The notes: generated by a model not told the origin, from the sequence alone. Shown: positions 47,575-58,882, counted from the first letter of the stretch. The stretch: 64,000 nt of DNA from Clonostachys chloroleuca (GCA_037952775.1 JBANAY010000003.1:31062001-31126000); one strand, 5' to 3'. Numbers and translations are program-made.

Positions 47575-48085
47575 GCGCTTTCTGATAATGTTTTTGCTTT
47601 TTGAATTACGAGATTATTGGACATACCTGGAAAGTAGATGAATTGATGGTTATTCGTTCATAGAAAGTGTGTCAATAACATTGCACGTGTTTTGTCTCAG
47701 TAGTGGTGGTGGACAGCGATCAGGTAGTAGTCCATCGAGCTGCATTGAATACTAATTGTCACCTGGATTGGATGTACTGCTCAAGGCGAGAACATCATAC
47801 ACAATTTTATGACAACAATGATATCCTCTCTTTAGAGTTCAATGCTTTGTTCGGCCAGTGTGCGCTTAGTCAATATCCTGACCACAGTTGTTCACAATCT
47901 ATTAATCCACTACTCTCAAACTATAGTCTTCGCTAACTCTTCTCCAGGGTAGCTTATTCCAGGCGATGTAATTCCGACGCGTCGCGAACATTCGCTGATC
48001 GCGTCAAAGCATCATACAGACGTGTACGTAGACTGATGAGCTTTATCACAAACTCATAATAGCAATTTAATCCAGTTCTGCATTA
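47575..48085. other. Intergenic, no gene seen
   Basis: 511 bp between the tRNA and the 3' end of the MFS gene. Nothing recognised. Confidence 0.45.
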
Positions 48086-49819
48086 CTAAGCAGAGCTCTC
48101 CGTGTTCCCAATGGTTGTGCCAACCACCGCACTCTCAACCACAACATGACGGACATGCTTCCCCTGGAACCAGATAAGCTGCAACGACCCTATGAGCGCG
48201 ACACCAGCACAGCTGAACCATGCGGCGGCAGATCCGCCCGCGCTGTAGATGATGCCGACAAGGGGCGGCGAGATGGTCCGCGCAGCGCAGCACCCGCTCA
48301 TGGCCATGCCGTTGACGCGCCCCAGTAGCTGCGTCGAGGGCGTCGCGTCCTTGAGCAGGATCAGCGCGGTAGGCGTGACGATGATGCCGTAGAAGGCCTG
48401 CAGGATCATGGAGATGTAGATGCCCGCCGACGTGAAGTGCGGCGAGACGGACAGGAAGGGCAGCAGCAGGTAGGCGGTCGGGTAGAGCACGATGGTGATG
48501 ACGAAGGAGCGCCAGACGCCCACCTTGGCCACGAAGATGGGGAAGATGAGCGCCTGGATGAAGAGGCTGATGACGCCGTTGACGGCCAGGTAGACGCTGA
48601 CCTGGTGCAGCGTGAGGCCGAAGCCGCCAATCAGGTCGAGGTGGCCGGTGGGCTGCTTTGGGGGTGCGAGGAGGTGGACAGGGAGGAGAGCTCCGAACCC
48701 CATTTGGTGGTAGGCCACGATCACGAGGGCGATTATGATCATGATGATGGAGTAGTTCCAGACTGGGCCGTCGTAGGGGGCGCCGGGGCGAGGGGTCGAC
48801 TGGCCAGATGATCTCGCCTCTGGGGGGATCTCGATATTGTGCATCGTGCCGAATGAGCTCCTCCTGATGTCGAAGCTGGGGTCGACGGGCAAGGGGAGGC
48901 CTTCCTCGGCGATCAATGGCCTGGACTGAGCGTCCACAGAGGGCGTCTTGGCCATGCGCCCGCGTAGAGGGCTGGTCTCATCAACATCCTGCTCAATGGC
49001 GCTGTAGTCTTGTTCGGGATACCAGTGGCCGCTGGGGTTTGTCTCTTCCAGAAAGATGATACCCTGCAGAATGGCCAGAAGGATGATGATTACCGAGGCC
49101 AGATTGGGGAGAAGGTAGGGATATTTCCCAAACAGGCCGTCTTCGGGGAAAAGGTGTGGGTAGAACTTTGCTGGTTGGGCGAGGAAGCCCCCCATGGCCG
49201 AGCCCAGAATCCCACCCAGCGTCCATACGAACGGTTGCGTGGCGTAGGCAGCAGCTTGAGGCTGGTCAGCACAGTCGACGCGATGGCGGATGAGGAGAAG
49301 AGAAGAGAAGAGGAGAGAAAGACTCACGTTCATGCTCAGGCTTCTTGACCATCTCGGCGACCATAGTCTGCATCACACTGACATTGCCGTTCAGCGCGCC
49401 TCCAATCAGCCGGGCCAGCAACGCGACCCAGAAGCTCTTGGCGAACCCGAGGATAAGACACGAGATGGCGACACCGCCCAGGCCGGCGAGGACAATGGGC
49501 TTGCGGCCATAACGATCGGACAGCGTTCCCCAGAAGACAGCCGTCACTGCTTCGGCGACAGCGTAGGCGGACACCAGCAGTCCGCCGTAAAAGGGAGCGT
49601 CTGTCTCGTCTCCATCATGAAGGTCCACGACGAGCGGGTAGGAGTAGGCAAGGATGGAATTGAACGCGATTGGCTCAGAGAAGCGACATATTGCTGCCAA
49701 CAAGGTGATTGATTAGCGATCGGCCGCGTCGAGGCGAAACAGCGTCTCATTCACTCACCCAGGACGGTCAGTTGCCAGTAGGGGAATGCATTCGGGTCTT
49801 TGGCGGCTGTTGGAGACAT
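48086..49819 (-). CDS. MFS transporter (YCR023C/ZRT-type, drug-efflux-like)
   Basis: Complement, three exons (49819-49759, 49693-49328, 49254-48086) add to 531 residues in phase. The start MSPTAAKDPNAFPYWQLTVL precedes TM1 (AICRFSEPIAFNSILAYSYP). The MFS loop motif between TM2 and TM3 is WGTLSDRYGRKPIV, nearly the consensus G-x-L-a-D-r-x-G-r-k-x-x-l. A central cytoplasmic loop of about 110 residues contains SPLRGRMAK and RSSFGTMHNIEIP, as in the fungal relatives of tetracycline-resistance-type transporters. Six more helices follow and the tail ends GNTESSA. Codons are strongly G/C-ending here, which creates long spurious frames on the other strand. Substrate unknown. No disruption seen. Confidence 0.87.
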
Positions 49820-50789
49820 AATAATCAGGGTATTCCGCCGTCCTCGTGCTTCCGCTGCTCTGGCTTGAGATGAAAGAAGTCTCTCAGGCTTCAATTCTTC
49901 TCGAGCCCCGGCCTGCTTGCGGCTTCCGACTTTTCAGAGCACCAGCCATCTGCTCCCCTCGCCTCCCCTCACTGGGCGGGTCACACATGGTGGAGAGCAG
50001 GACTGTCGGCCCGTCGTTGCGGGAGTTGTGTCTCCGTTCTCATTCGCTGAGAGTGACTTGACCGGGTGCTTATCGCGCGTATTTCGCATATCATGCATGT
50101 GCGCTGACCGACATTTACCCGTCTTACCTCCGTTTTCGTTCCGGCCAGTCTGTGGAACACATGGATACGGGTCTGGCTAGACTGAAAGCGGAGTCGAGGC
50201 GCCTCGTTGAAGATCGGAGGAGCCTCCGCCTAGATCTTGACGAATCGCCCATCCCCTAGGCTAGCTCTGACCGCCAAACTCTCCGACTACTCCACGGCTC
50301 AAGATGCACGAAAGAGCAACTACCTAGCACGAACAAGCCCAAACATCCACAAAAGGCGTTGGACCATGTGACGTGCAGTGGGGCCGATATCTGAAACAGC
50401 ACGTGATCACCCTCTGGATCACCAATTGCAATACTCGCTGCCAGGCACTCCTCAGATGGACATTCACATCGGTAACTCAAATATCGATTAATTAGGTAAC
50501 CCTGTGCTGCGGGAAATCTTTATTGTATCCTATTAGACTAAACGCAAAAAAGAGTCGTTTGGCGTAATGTTCTTTCTGCGATCGTTACAACGCCCCCTCC
50601 GAATGTACTCTGGAATCCGACCACGGCCTGCAGCCTCCACGTTATCCATCCAGGCTAACGCGGCGGGGAGAAGAAGGAGCCGAATTTGTCGTGAGACTGG
50701 TCTTTTCATTGAACATAGACGACACTCGTCTAAAGTAATTCCTCAAGGTCGCGAGGCTTTTGCCATTTGGCAACGCCCGGGTTGAAGCC
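49820..50789. other. Intergenic, no gene seen
   Basis: 970 bp; promoter side of the MFS gene and 3' flank of the small secreted-protein remnant. Short frames only. Confidence 0.45.
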
Positions 50790-51035
50790 CTAGCGGAACC
50801 CTCGCTCTTCAAGATCGAAGTCACGCTGTTCAAGCTCGTCAAAGTCGCGTTCATCAAACTGAGTCTCTTCCGCCCTAGGCTTTGCGAGCATTGGGGCGAC
50901 GTTGAAGGAACTGCCCACTCTTCTCTGCACGAGATTGAAGTCGTTAGTGGTCTCGTCGATGTCCAGCGCGAGGCCTTGATTAGCGAGGCTAAGCCAGAGA
51001 AGAGTAGCGAGGCCGAGCTACTTTACTGCGACCAT
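50790..51035 (-). pseudogene. Small secreted protein, stop at codon 6
   Basis: Eighty-two codons on the complement from ATG 51035 to TAG 50790. Reading through one internal TAG (51018-51020, codon 6) gives a textbook secretion signal: a Lys before the stop, then the hydrophobic core LGLATLLWLSLANQGLA. The mature part is about 55 residues, acidic, with the near-repeat DERDFDEL / QRDFDLEERGF and no cysteine. I do not recognise the family. The stop could have come from CAG by one C-to-T change. Because the signal peptide needs codons on both sides of the stop, an intron or downstream start does not rescue it, so I call it a pseudogene unless the base is wrong. Confidence 0.5.
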
Positions 51036-51761
51036 TTTTGAAATTGGATGGAAACTGAGTAAGTTTTTGAAAGAAGGGAGAGATTTGAGTTGAAAAATCA
51101 AGCGTGTAACCAGACACAAGAAAGTAAGTATTTATGTGAAGGAAGGTAAGTGTGTATTTGAATAGAGTAAGTTTGAACTTGACAAAGTAAGTATTTATGT
51201 GATAAGAGCAGATATTTAAATCAAGACAGAAGTGAAAATGTCAGTCTAAAGGTTGAAGTATGAGTAGTAGAACTTGGGGTTTATATACACAAGTCTTTGG
51301 CCTCAGACGATTCGCTAACCGACGATTATAATGAACTTCATCTAAAATTAGGAATAAATTCAACCTGGAGGCAATGAGCATGATGTGATGTCGTATCATG
51401 TTCAACTTCCCCCCAAGGCCTACAGAGGATTCATGAATGAGTCCGTTGCATGAAACTTGCACCTCTTCAGCCGTCGAGTTGAAAGCGAACTACAAAAGGA
51501 TCATGCTCTTGTTTGGGTGATACCTGCATACGATAGACTCCAGGGTCTTGCTTGTTATCTCCGTCCCACGATGTAGTAATATCACGCAAGAATCTGCTGG
51601 AGTCTAGATTCCCTCCCACATTCCGGGGAGTAGCTGAAACGAGTCTGAGGTAACCTCTGGGCCGAATGATCTAATCTCGTAATTGATCTCGACAGTGACA
51701 GCCTGTAACAAGCCTCATTCCATGTCCGAAATTGGCAACAATTGATGGCGTGCCGGTGGTG
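51036..51761. other. Intergenic with a spaced direct repeat
   Basis: 726 bp holding the promoter of the small secreted-protein remnant and the rhodopsin-domain pseudogene. Apart from the direct repeat listed separately nothing is recognised. Confidence 0.45.
51121..51202 (+). repeat. Two copies of a 19-bp direct repeat, 63 bp apart
   Basis: AAAGTAAGTATTTATGTGA occurs at 51121-51139 and 51184-51202, with related, less exact copies between them. It lies 90-170 bp upstream of the small secreted-protein start. Confidence 0.85.
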
Positions 51762-53347
51762 ATGCCCGCGCCGGATGGCTACGTGGTCGACTTTGATAAC
51801 CCCCAAAGGACTGGCGTGCGTGATGTATACTTCGTCGCAGGCTTTGGAGGCGCCATCTCGCTTCTTTTCTTCCACCAACGGATGTACGTTAAGCTGTTCC
51901 CGGCTGGCGGGGTTCAGATGGACGACAGTATGTTTCTCACGTTTTCTTTTCCTTGGTTCTGGAACTTGAGGCCAACTTGCCTATTAGTTTTGCTCATAAT
52001 ATCGGTGGTAGGTTGGCCATGAAACTTACCCTTGATGATCAATCCTAACTTCTTGCGTGTGAATTAAATTCTTGCGTGTGAATTAAATTCTTGCGTGTGA
52101 ATTAAATTCTTGCGTGTGAATTAAATTCTTGCGTGTGAATTAAATTCTTGCGTGTGAATTAAATTCTTGCGTGTGAATAGTTGATGGTCTTCGCCACGTC
52201 TGGGTTTACACTATGTGAGTCTGCTGCGGATCAATTTTGCACATCGAGGAGTTGATTGGACTCTGCAGATATGTTTGCAAACGCAATTGGAGGCGTCCAC
52301 GCTTGGGAAATATCAATCATAGATTACAATAGATTCCTACTGGTATTTGTTCTCTGCCGCAATAAGAAGCTAACCTGGTTTGCCCGTGCTCATTGATCAT
52401 GGTTAGGATACGTATATCGCCGCCTTCCTCTACCCCATCTGCGGGTCGTTTGCGAAGTTATCTCTTCTGGGTTTCTATCTCCAACTCTCTCCCTAGAAGT
52501 AGTTTAAATTAGGTACCTGGGCTGCGATAGCCATTATTATCGGATATACCATCGGAATCAACCTGCCGCTTATTTTCGCCTGCCAACCGATTCAAAAGAG
52601 CTGGGATGCCACAATCACTCATGGCCATTGCTTGAATCTACCTGGTCTTTATATTGTCACAGCCGTTGCAAACATTGTCAGCGATATTTTCCTCTTTATC
52701 TTACCCCTACCGATGATGGTGGGGCTTCGTATCCCGCGTCGGCAGAAGATTGGTCTTGTCATCATCTTCGGTATTGGATCATTGACTATCATAACATCGA
52801 TTGTTCGCGTTTCCTTGTTGCCTGAGATGCTTGGCAACCCAGATGGCCCTTGGATGGTTGGAGTTGTCAGCGTGTGGACGTAAGTGCTTCAGACCTCTTG
52901 CTGCTGTCCAATTTCTTGCTAAATATGAGGACTGGCAGCCAAGTCGAAGGTTACCTTATCATCATATGTGCCTTCCTCCTAACACATCGAAAGTTCATTC
53001 CCCACTTCGCTCCCAAACTCCTTGGGGAGTCTCGATACGGCAGCAAAACCAAGACCAACGAAAACTCATACCCACCGAGCCGCACACTTGTTCCCAACTC
53101 CCAGTCTCGCCGTGACCGACATCAATACTCCCAATATGATCCTGAAGAGGGCCATGTCACGACTGAAACATTTGCAATGGGTCCTGTGAGTTCGAAGACC
53201 AAGGTCAAGGGAGGGGGCCTGGATCAGATTGACGGCTGTCCCCCCAGCGACTCCGAGAGGGCCATTGTTGCTACTCCTCCAGGACCTCAAGGAATTGCCC
53301 GCACTACTGTTGTTACTGTCGAGGTTGAGCGTCCGGAGCAGCGATGA
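51762..53347 (+). pseudogene. Rhodopsin-domain membrane protein, probable pseudogene
   Basis: Third rhodopsin-domain gene of the window. The start MPAPDGYVVDFDNPQRTGV matches the usual N-terminus, and helices, VTAVANIVSDIFLFILPLPM, RIPRRQKIGLVIIFGIGSLT and a long hydrophilic tail to 53347 are all present, on about seven exons. After GSFAKLSLLGFYLQLSP the frame reads TAG-AAG-TAG-TTT-AAA (52495-52509) before LGTWAAIAIIIGYTIG; the family normally has Gln-x-Trp-Phe-Arg here, so CAG to TAG, TGG to TAG and AGA to AAA would explain it, all C-to-T or G-to-A. A 42-bp GTTTCT...TTAG intron would remove the stops but also conserved residues and is very short. An upstream intron carries a 19-bp minisatellite. 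Confidence 0.72.
52050..52178 (+). repeat. Minisatellite, seven copies of a 19-bp unit
   Basis: Unit TTCTTGCGTGTGAATTAAA repeated with exact 19-bp period (starts 52050, 52069 ... 52164); the last copy is partial. Copies are essentially identical, so the array is young. It lies in an intron of the rhodopsin-domain pseudogene. Confidence 0.95.
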
Positions 53348-53731
53348 AGGGAATAAGCCATAATGTAATTTTATGCTAATATTTCTGAACACGGAAGAAG
53401 ACGAATATTGTTATAAAGGACTAATGAGCATGCTGGGAAGCTGTATAGACAGATGACACCATAGTTGGAATAGAGTGGCAGCAATGCCGCAGATTTCAAC
53501 ATTTAAGAGAACCCCGAAATCGGCATAAAGGAGGGACAATTCATAGCTAGCATTTTCTTGTCCAGTCTCTACCGATGGAGATCCTATGCAAATAGTGAGA
53601 TGTGTTGTTTCGATAATCAGGAGTGATTTGAGGCCCAATCCCCTTTTCAGATGATACCTAGCACACACCATTGTCCTATCGGGAGGGGTAATCAAATATA
53701 AACCATGTAATGAAGATTTAGACTGCTTCGT
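53348..53731. other. Convergent intergenic gap
   Basis: 384 bp between convergent 3' ends. No gene seen. Confidence 0.45.
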
Positions 53732-54808
53732 CTAACTCTGGTTAATCAGATGAATCCTATTGTTGATCAAATTGATGTTCTCATGACCTCCTTGCTGCTC
53801 AGCCTCATACGCCAGCCTGTAGACATGAAGGTTCTCACAAAATAAACCTCGCTTATCCGTCCAACCTGTCACCTTTCTGATTTTGTCGGAGCCGACCCAC
53901 TGCGAGAAGTAGAACACGAGGGAAAGAGCCCCTTGGTTTTCAAGCTTTGCCCCTTTGCCTTGTGCATCTTCGATCGGGATGAACTCGACACCACCGCTGA
54001 GCCCATATTCCTTAGCAAGTGCCGAAGCCGTCTCGCCTGCAGTCTCATATCGGTATCCGGAGATGTTGAATGATTGCCCGGCAACTTCTTCGCGTCGAGG
54101 ATGCTGTGCAAGTGAAACGTATGCTTCAGCGCAGTCGTCCACATGAAGGGAGTGCATGATGCTATTAGGGTTGCCGGGAATTCGCAAAACATTCGCGCCT
54201 CTTGCTTTTTCATTCTTTACATGGTCTAGGACGAACCCGTAGTAGCTACTGGAGTATCCGTACACTGAGGTTGGGCGAAGAATGATGGCATCAACTAGCT
54301 CATGCAGATCGAAAACACGCAGAGATGTCTCCGCCCTTACGCGTGCCGGGGGAAGAGCAGAAATGATGGGAGACTCTTCTGTGAGAGGGGTGAGGTCTGC
54401 ATCCCCGTGGAAGGGTGATAGAGGGTAGTCTTTGCACCCCGAACTCCAGAGAAGTAGTGGTTTGACACCATTGGCATTGCTTTTTGTGGCAAGTTCCTTA
54501 ACAAGGGCACTGATCTTCGTGAAAAGGACCTCGTAGTCTCCAAATCCCTCAATGTTATTTATAATAACGTCGAATGTAGGGGCCTGGGTGTACAACTGTT
54601 CCAGGAAACTCAAGTCGTCCAACGAGCCAACGACGGGGATAATTTCGTTGCGAATGAGATCAGCGGCCGATTCTGACCTACGAACAAGTCCGAAGACGCG
54701 ATAGCCAGCCCTGACGAAGGCTTTGCATACGGCCGCCCCAATGTAACCGTTAGCACCTGTGATGAATGCCGCGGGAGGCTGTTGGCGGGATTCTGCCCTG
54801 TGTGCCAT
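53732..54808 (-). CDS. NAD(P)-dependent epimerase/dehydratase (atypical/extended SDR)
   Basis: Single exon on the complement, 358 residues from MAHRAESRQQ. An in-frame ATG 93 bp upstream (54901) exists, but the shorter start lies closer to the Rossmann motif FITGANGYIGAAVCKAF, which has the extended-SDR GxxGxxG pattern followed by YRVFGLVRR (basic residues after beta-2 suggest NADP). Further SDR marks are DVIINNIEGFGDYE, LLLWSSGCKDYP in the active-site serine region, ILRPTSVYGYSSSYYG and IMHSLHVDDCAEAYVSLAQH, typical of epimerase-like SDRs. I do not see an unambiguous Y-x-x-x-K, so it may be one of the atypical NmrA/YLL056C-like proteins. Substrate unknown. No disruption seen. Confidence 0.82.
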   Translation of the reverse strand: MAHRAESRQQPPAAFITGANGYIGAAVCKAFVRAGYRVFGLVRRSESAADLIRNEIIPVVGSLDDLSFLEQLYTQAPTFDVIINNIEGFGDYEVLFTKISALVKELATKSNANGVKPLLLWSSGCKDYPLSPFHGDADLTPLTEESPIISALPPARVRAETSLRVFDLHELVDAIILRPTSVYGYSSSYYGFVLDHVKNEKARGANVLRIPGNPNSIMHSLHVDDCAEAYVSLAQHPRREEVAGQSFNISGYRYETAGETASALAKEYGLSGGVEFIPIEDAQGKGAKLENQGALSLVFYFSQWVGSDKIRKVTGWTDKRGLFCENLHVYRLAYEAEQQGGHENINLINNRIHLINQS

Positions 54809-55217
54809 GACGAGCGTGTGGGAAAATGGGGATTGGAGGGATGTGCGTGAATAATGATTATGCAGACATGTGAAAGAAGGGATCCGAAAAAAATCAAACA
54901 AAAGATCCCGACTTGTTTTTATACATTGCAGATGGTGTTGCTTTCTGATTTGTCAGTCTTGGGATTGGTCCGTCGGCATAATTCGTGTCCGCCGTGTTGA
55001 ATAATTACCAAATTCATGCAGCGCCCCAGATAATCTACCCACTGAAACATTGAACTGCAAAATATGGACAAGGCAAGTCACTTCTAAGAAAAAACGGATT
55101 CAATACAAAATTCAAAATATGTTTTGTCTTATCCTCGTCTTCTCCCACATCCTCTCAACTACCTGGGGCTAATGAATCCCCTGTATCGAGACCCAAAAAG
55201 AGAACATGGTCTAATTA
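54809..55217. other. Intergenic, no gene seen
   Basis: 409 bp between two genes on the minus strand. Nothing recognised. Confidence 0.45.
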
Positions 55218-57202
55218 TCACATTGATCGTTCCCAAACGAAAACAGACGGAGACTGCTCATCGTCTGTAGTATCTGCAGTTGCCATGCCCAACGGTGATG
55301 GCAGCGGAACACCCTCCCCGGCTCTGGGACCGGCCAACACTGCGAGCACGTCGTTTTTCGAGCTGTCATACACAAGCCACAACCGATCTTCTTCATTCGG
55401 GGAAGCGATAGCTGCTAGCTTCCAGATGTATTTCTCTTTCTCGTCCATATTCCTTCTTCTCACCGGGCAGCCACCATGGCTCGATGCGATGACGATCAAG
55501 AACAGCCCAGAGGTTGTCACCAACTGCCACATCAAATTGTAAGTAAAATGTAGTGTGTACGGGCTGTTGTTTGGATGAGCTCACAGCAAGATGGCTGACA
55601 TTCGCAGGATGTAAGGAGCACCCATACCAGACTTGATGCACACGCTCTCCGTCTTTCATCGACACTAAAGTGTAGATTGCATTAGATGGGCAATAGACCG
55701 CTGTTCTATGAAAATCAAACGCTTGGCCAACCCTATGTGCATGGGGACCTGAGAGGCCGAGGATGGCATCATTGTCTGGCCATGGCCGGAAGTACAACGA
55801 ATAACCGGTACACCCGGGGGTGTTAATGGTGACGGGAATCATCCTTGAGGTGCCCAAGCCGTGTGAGCACACATCATACCATCTCAAGCATTCATATTTC
55901 AAACTAGATAGTTCGTTTGTAGTGATTGGCTCGGCCCATAGCATACGCTCGGCGAGAAGGGGGCTTTGGAGATTTGGTGTTGCAATGTATTTGATAGTGA
56001 TTGAAGTTTCGTGCTCTGAAGAAGCAGTATTGTTACTAAGTTGCAGCCAAGAAGAGATGAGAACTCACGTCGGAGAAAAAGCTGAGCTTATCCTGGTTGG
56101 AGTCCAGGAGAAGGACGCGCCACCATGAGGAAAAGTCAGCTGGTTTGATTGCTTCGGACAGGCCAATGAAGAAATGCATTTCATGGATTCCTGTATGATC
56201 TCCCAAGTTGTAAAGAGTGTCTTCTTCATGTCGGCTGCCGGCTTGTAGAACTAGTTCCATGCTCTTGCGAGTCTGCACGTTTGATAAGCCGGATATATAC
56301 GATCTGCCATCGATCTGTATATATGTTGCCCAAATGTCATTCGATATACTAACAGTAGATTCTCCTTCATATGGAAGTATCAGAGATGCCATGGTAGTGT
56401 AATATTGGATAAGGTGGTCAGCAATTTTAGTGGAAATCTCATAAGGTAGTTTCCTGCTTGGACTTAAGGTCTCGCTAAGTATCCACCCCAGTTCTTGTCG
56501 TAAGACCTGAAGCCTATACTGCTCCTTGGAAGGAGTGGAATCGTACCAGTAGATGATGTTTGCAAACAGCCGAGAAATCGGTGTTCCAATTGCACCGCCC
56601 TGGTTAATGCTAGACGAAGAGGTTGAAGATGGGCTGCGGCCGCCAAGTATATCTTGCTCTGAGGTACTGTGCCTCCCATAGATGGCAATCAAATTATTTC
56701 TAAACCGCGACTGCTTGAAATTGGTGCCAGAGTAGTTGAGCCTAGCCTTCGCTATGGAAGATGTCTCCCGATCAGATGCTGGTCGGAACTCGGAGCACGG
56801 CACCAGCTTGCAGGCGAATTTGAGACACTCGAGATGGCAACCAATGACCACTTCATCAAGCAACGAGGAGCTCACATATTTACTACAATAAATGCGTTGT
56901 CCGAGATCTTCGTCTCGGAAGCTTTGGTTTGCATAGTACGTGAAAGATGGCGTCAGATAACCACCGTCACTGCAGCCGTTACTCAGTTAGCTACGCATGG
57001 CTACTTTGGAAGGGCCTTCGCTTTTTCTCGCACCTAAAACGACATGTTCGCCCTCGTCAATAGGAAATCTACAGATTCTGCACCGAGGGAGAGCCCAAAG
57101 CAAGGGGATTTTCCAAAATGGACGTTTGCACATGCCGAGAAATTCGTGGTTAACGAGAGCTAGATTGACGTGTCCATTCGATCTGGCGCGAGGCAAATGC
57201 AA
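55218..57202 (-). CDS. Unrecognised fungal protein, one in-frame stop
   Basis: Read on the complement as one gene: a first part with LPRCRICRFPIDEGEHVVLG, a main part (SLLDEVVIGCHLECLKFACK, then SSWWRVLLLDSNQDKLSFFS), an intron near 56040, a part with YSLYFRPWPDNDAILGLSG, a 49-bp intron near 55450, and a last part with EEDRLWLVYDSSKNDVLAV ending VWERSM at 55218. Phases agree across introns. Between the first and main parts a single TAA (56987-56989) interrupts a frame that stays protein-like on both sides (GCSDGGYLTPSFTYY follows it); CAA to TAA would explain it. The Cys-x2-Cys near the N-terminus and a later Cys may bind metal. I cannot name the family; similar Trp-rich proteins are common orphans in these fungi. 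Either a recent pseudogene or translated only from the internal ATG at 56875. Confidence 0.55.
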
Positions 57203-58882
57203 AAACTTCGGGCATATTTATCATACTTATGCCTAGGACAATATCATCAGTTCTAGGTGTATCTTACATGGCTCGATTATGTTTTCCCTCCTACTTAAAG
57301 GGGCAAACCAGTCAGCCCCACCGAGAGGCGAGGTCCAAAATAAGCCTGTGGCGAACCAAAGACCTTTAAATAGCATCTCTGTTGCCACAGAATCGAAAAG
57401 ATAGGTCTTTGATAGAGACCAAACGTGAATCTGACTAGAAGTGAGAAGTTTCATGCCTTAAATAAACTCCTGTGCTTCTTTGATGTTCCAAATATAGCAA
57501 TCTCTGATTTTCACAGAAACGGCGATTGATAGATATGGTCTTTTGTTACGTGGGTGGCTAGCTGAGCATAGAATCATAAGAGTTACTAAACCATAAGTTG
57601 CCGGTATACAGCGTGATCAGCCCTTTGGTGTAGGCAAGAGTCTTTGCTTAGAGTACTAAGAAACCAACATTATCAATCGGCCCAGTCGTCGAGAAGCAAA
57701 TCCGGGGGAAGACGGTTCGACATATTCAGAGAGCCATCACGCTATTAGATCACTATTCTAGAAATGTGCCCTCCTCGTCTATTCTACACGAAGATTCCAC
57801 CCTCGCTTATTACGCCAATGCACACATCATATTGCAAAGCCCCTAGTCAATCTATACTTAGAAGTTATTTGCGATATCAGTAGCAGGACGCCGTATTGAT
57901 TGATTTGATATATCTGTTCAAGGCACTGGACGCTGTGTAAAACCTCTGTTGTTCCCCCTCTTGCACGGTTTTATGTGACCAAAGCCGACTATATCCTTGA
58001 AATGGTAAGCGTCACAGCAAGTTTCCGAACTTTTCTATATGAGAACGGTCCGAGAAATGGCCCGATGGGTAAAGGGAAAGGGAGGTGTTTGGAGACGGGT
58101 GTTGTTTGCTGACTTAGTGGATGCGTGGAGTAGAGTCTCGATCGGCCCGCTCTTGGCCCGGCTGTGGGAAGACTTGGGGATCTTACAAACAGTCAAAAGC
58201 CGCTAAGTGGTGGAAATGTCTTTGCCGCACCAAGCGCTCGGGGTTTTGCGACCTTCGTCTGATGATCAATAAGAGTGAACGGAGCAATTACCGGAAGCTA
58301 GACACGGCTCTAAGATTGCTCGGAGGGCGACAAGAATGTAACTACACGAGCACAACTTGAGGTAGACAGAGATGTGAGCACCAGCACAGTCTAGTCGTAC
58401 GCTTCTCTTGGATGCCTAAGCTGGTCGTATCGTTGATAATAAGGAGCTGAAAGAGGCAGTGCCCAGCAGTCAAGGCTTCCTCTCCCGGCTGAAAGCTGAG
58501 CTCCTCACCATGCCCAAGATTTTGGAAACCCTTGAATCATCCATTGGTATCAAGGGACAGCTCGAAGTACAGTGATCCTCGCGAAACGGACTGTTGATAT
58601 CCGCTTGTACCCATTGAGTGCCCGGGGACTGTCATTTCCCCCGACCATTCGTCCCCAGACTGAACCTGAAACGGGGTCAGATGCGCAGATCTCTGTGGGG
58701 TACATACCACCCTGTCATTTGGAACCTCCGGGGTTCGCATTTCATCACTGCAAAGGCTTCAACGAAGACTCCGCGTCGTTTGCTATAAAGATGTGCTTCC
58801 CGGAGTAGCAAAACACCAAGGGAGTCCTTGGCCCAAAGACAGAACACCCAGCCATTTGAACCAATCTAGATTCGATGCAACT
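57203..58882. other. Intergenic with possible gene remnants
   Basis: 1.7 kb. Two stretches have protein-like sequence but no complete gene: 58190-58330 (KWWKCLCRTKRSGFCDLRL, then RKLDTALRLLGGRQE) and 58436-58579 (KELKEAVPSSQGFLSRLKAE, no ATG at its start, TGA at its end). They may be fragments of a helical N-terminal domain; too short to name. Confidence 0.35.
58785..58790 (+). promoter_or_regulatory. TATA box of the PL20-like lyase gene
   Basis: TATAAA in the context TTGCTATAAAGATG, 93 bp before the ATG at 58883, a usual distance for a fungal core promoter. Confidence 0.5.

Noticed and set aside
48437..48811. 124-residue plus-strand frame inside the MFS gene
   Set aside because: Shadow caused by G/C-ending codons of the transporter; sense strand has transporter helices and correct introns.
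52050..52178. CRISPR-like direct repeats
   Set aside because: Units abut without spacers and the genome is eukaryotic; it is a minisatellite.
57203..58120. Promoter or RNA gene in the gap before the lyase cluster
   Set aside because: No tRNA fold, box elements or repeats could be found by eye.
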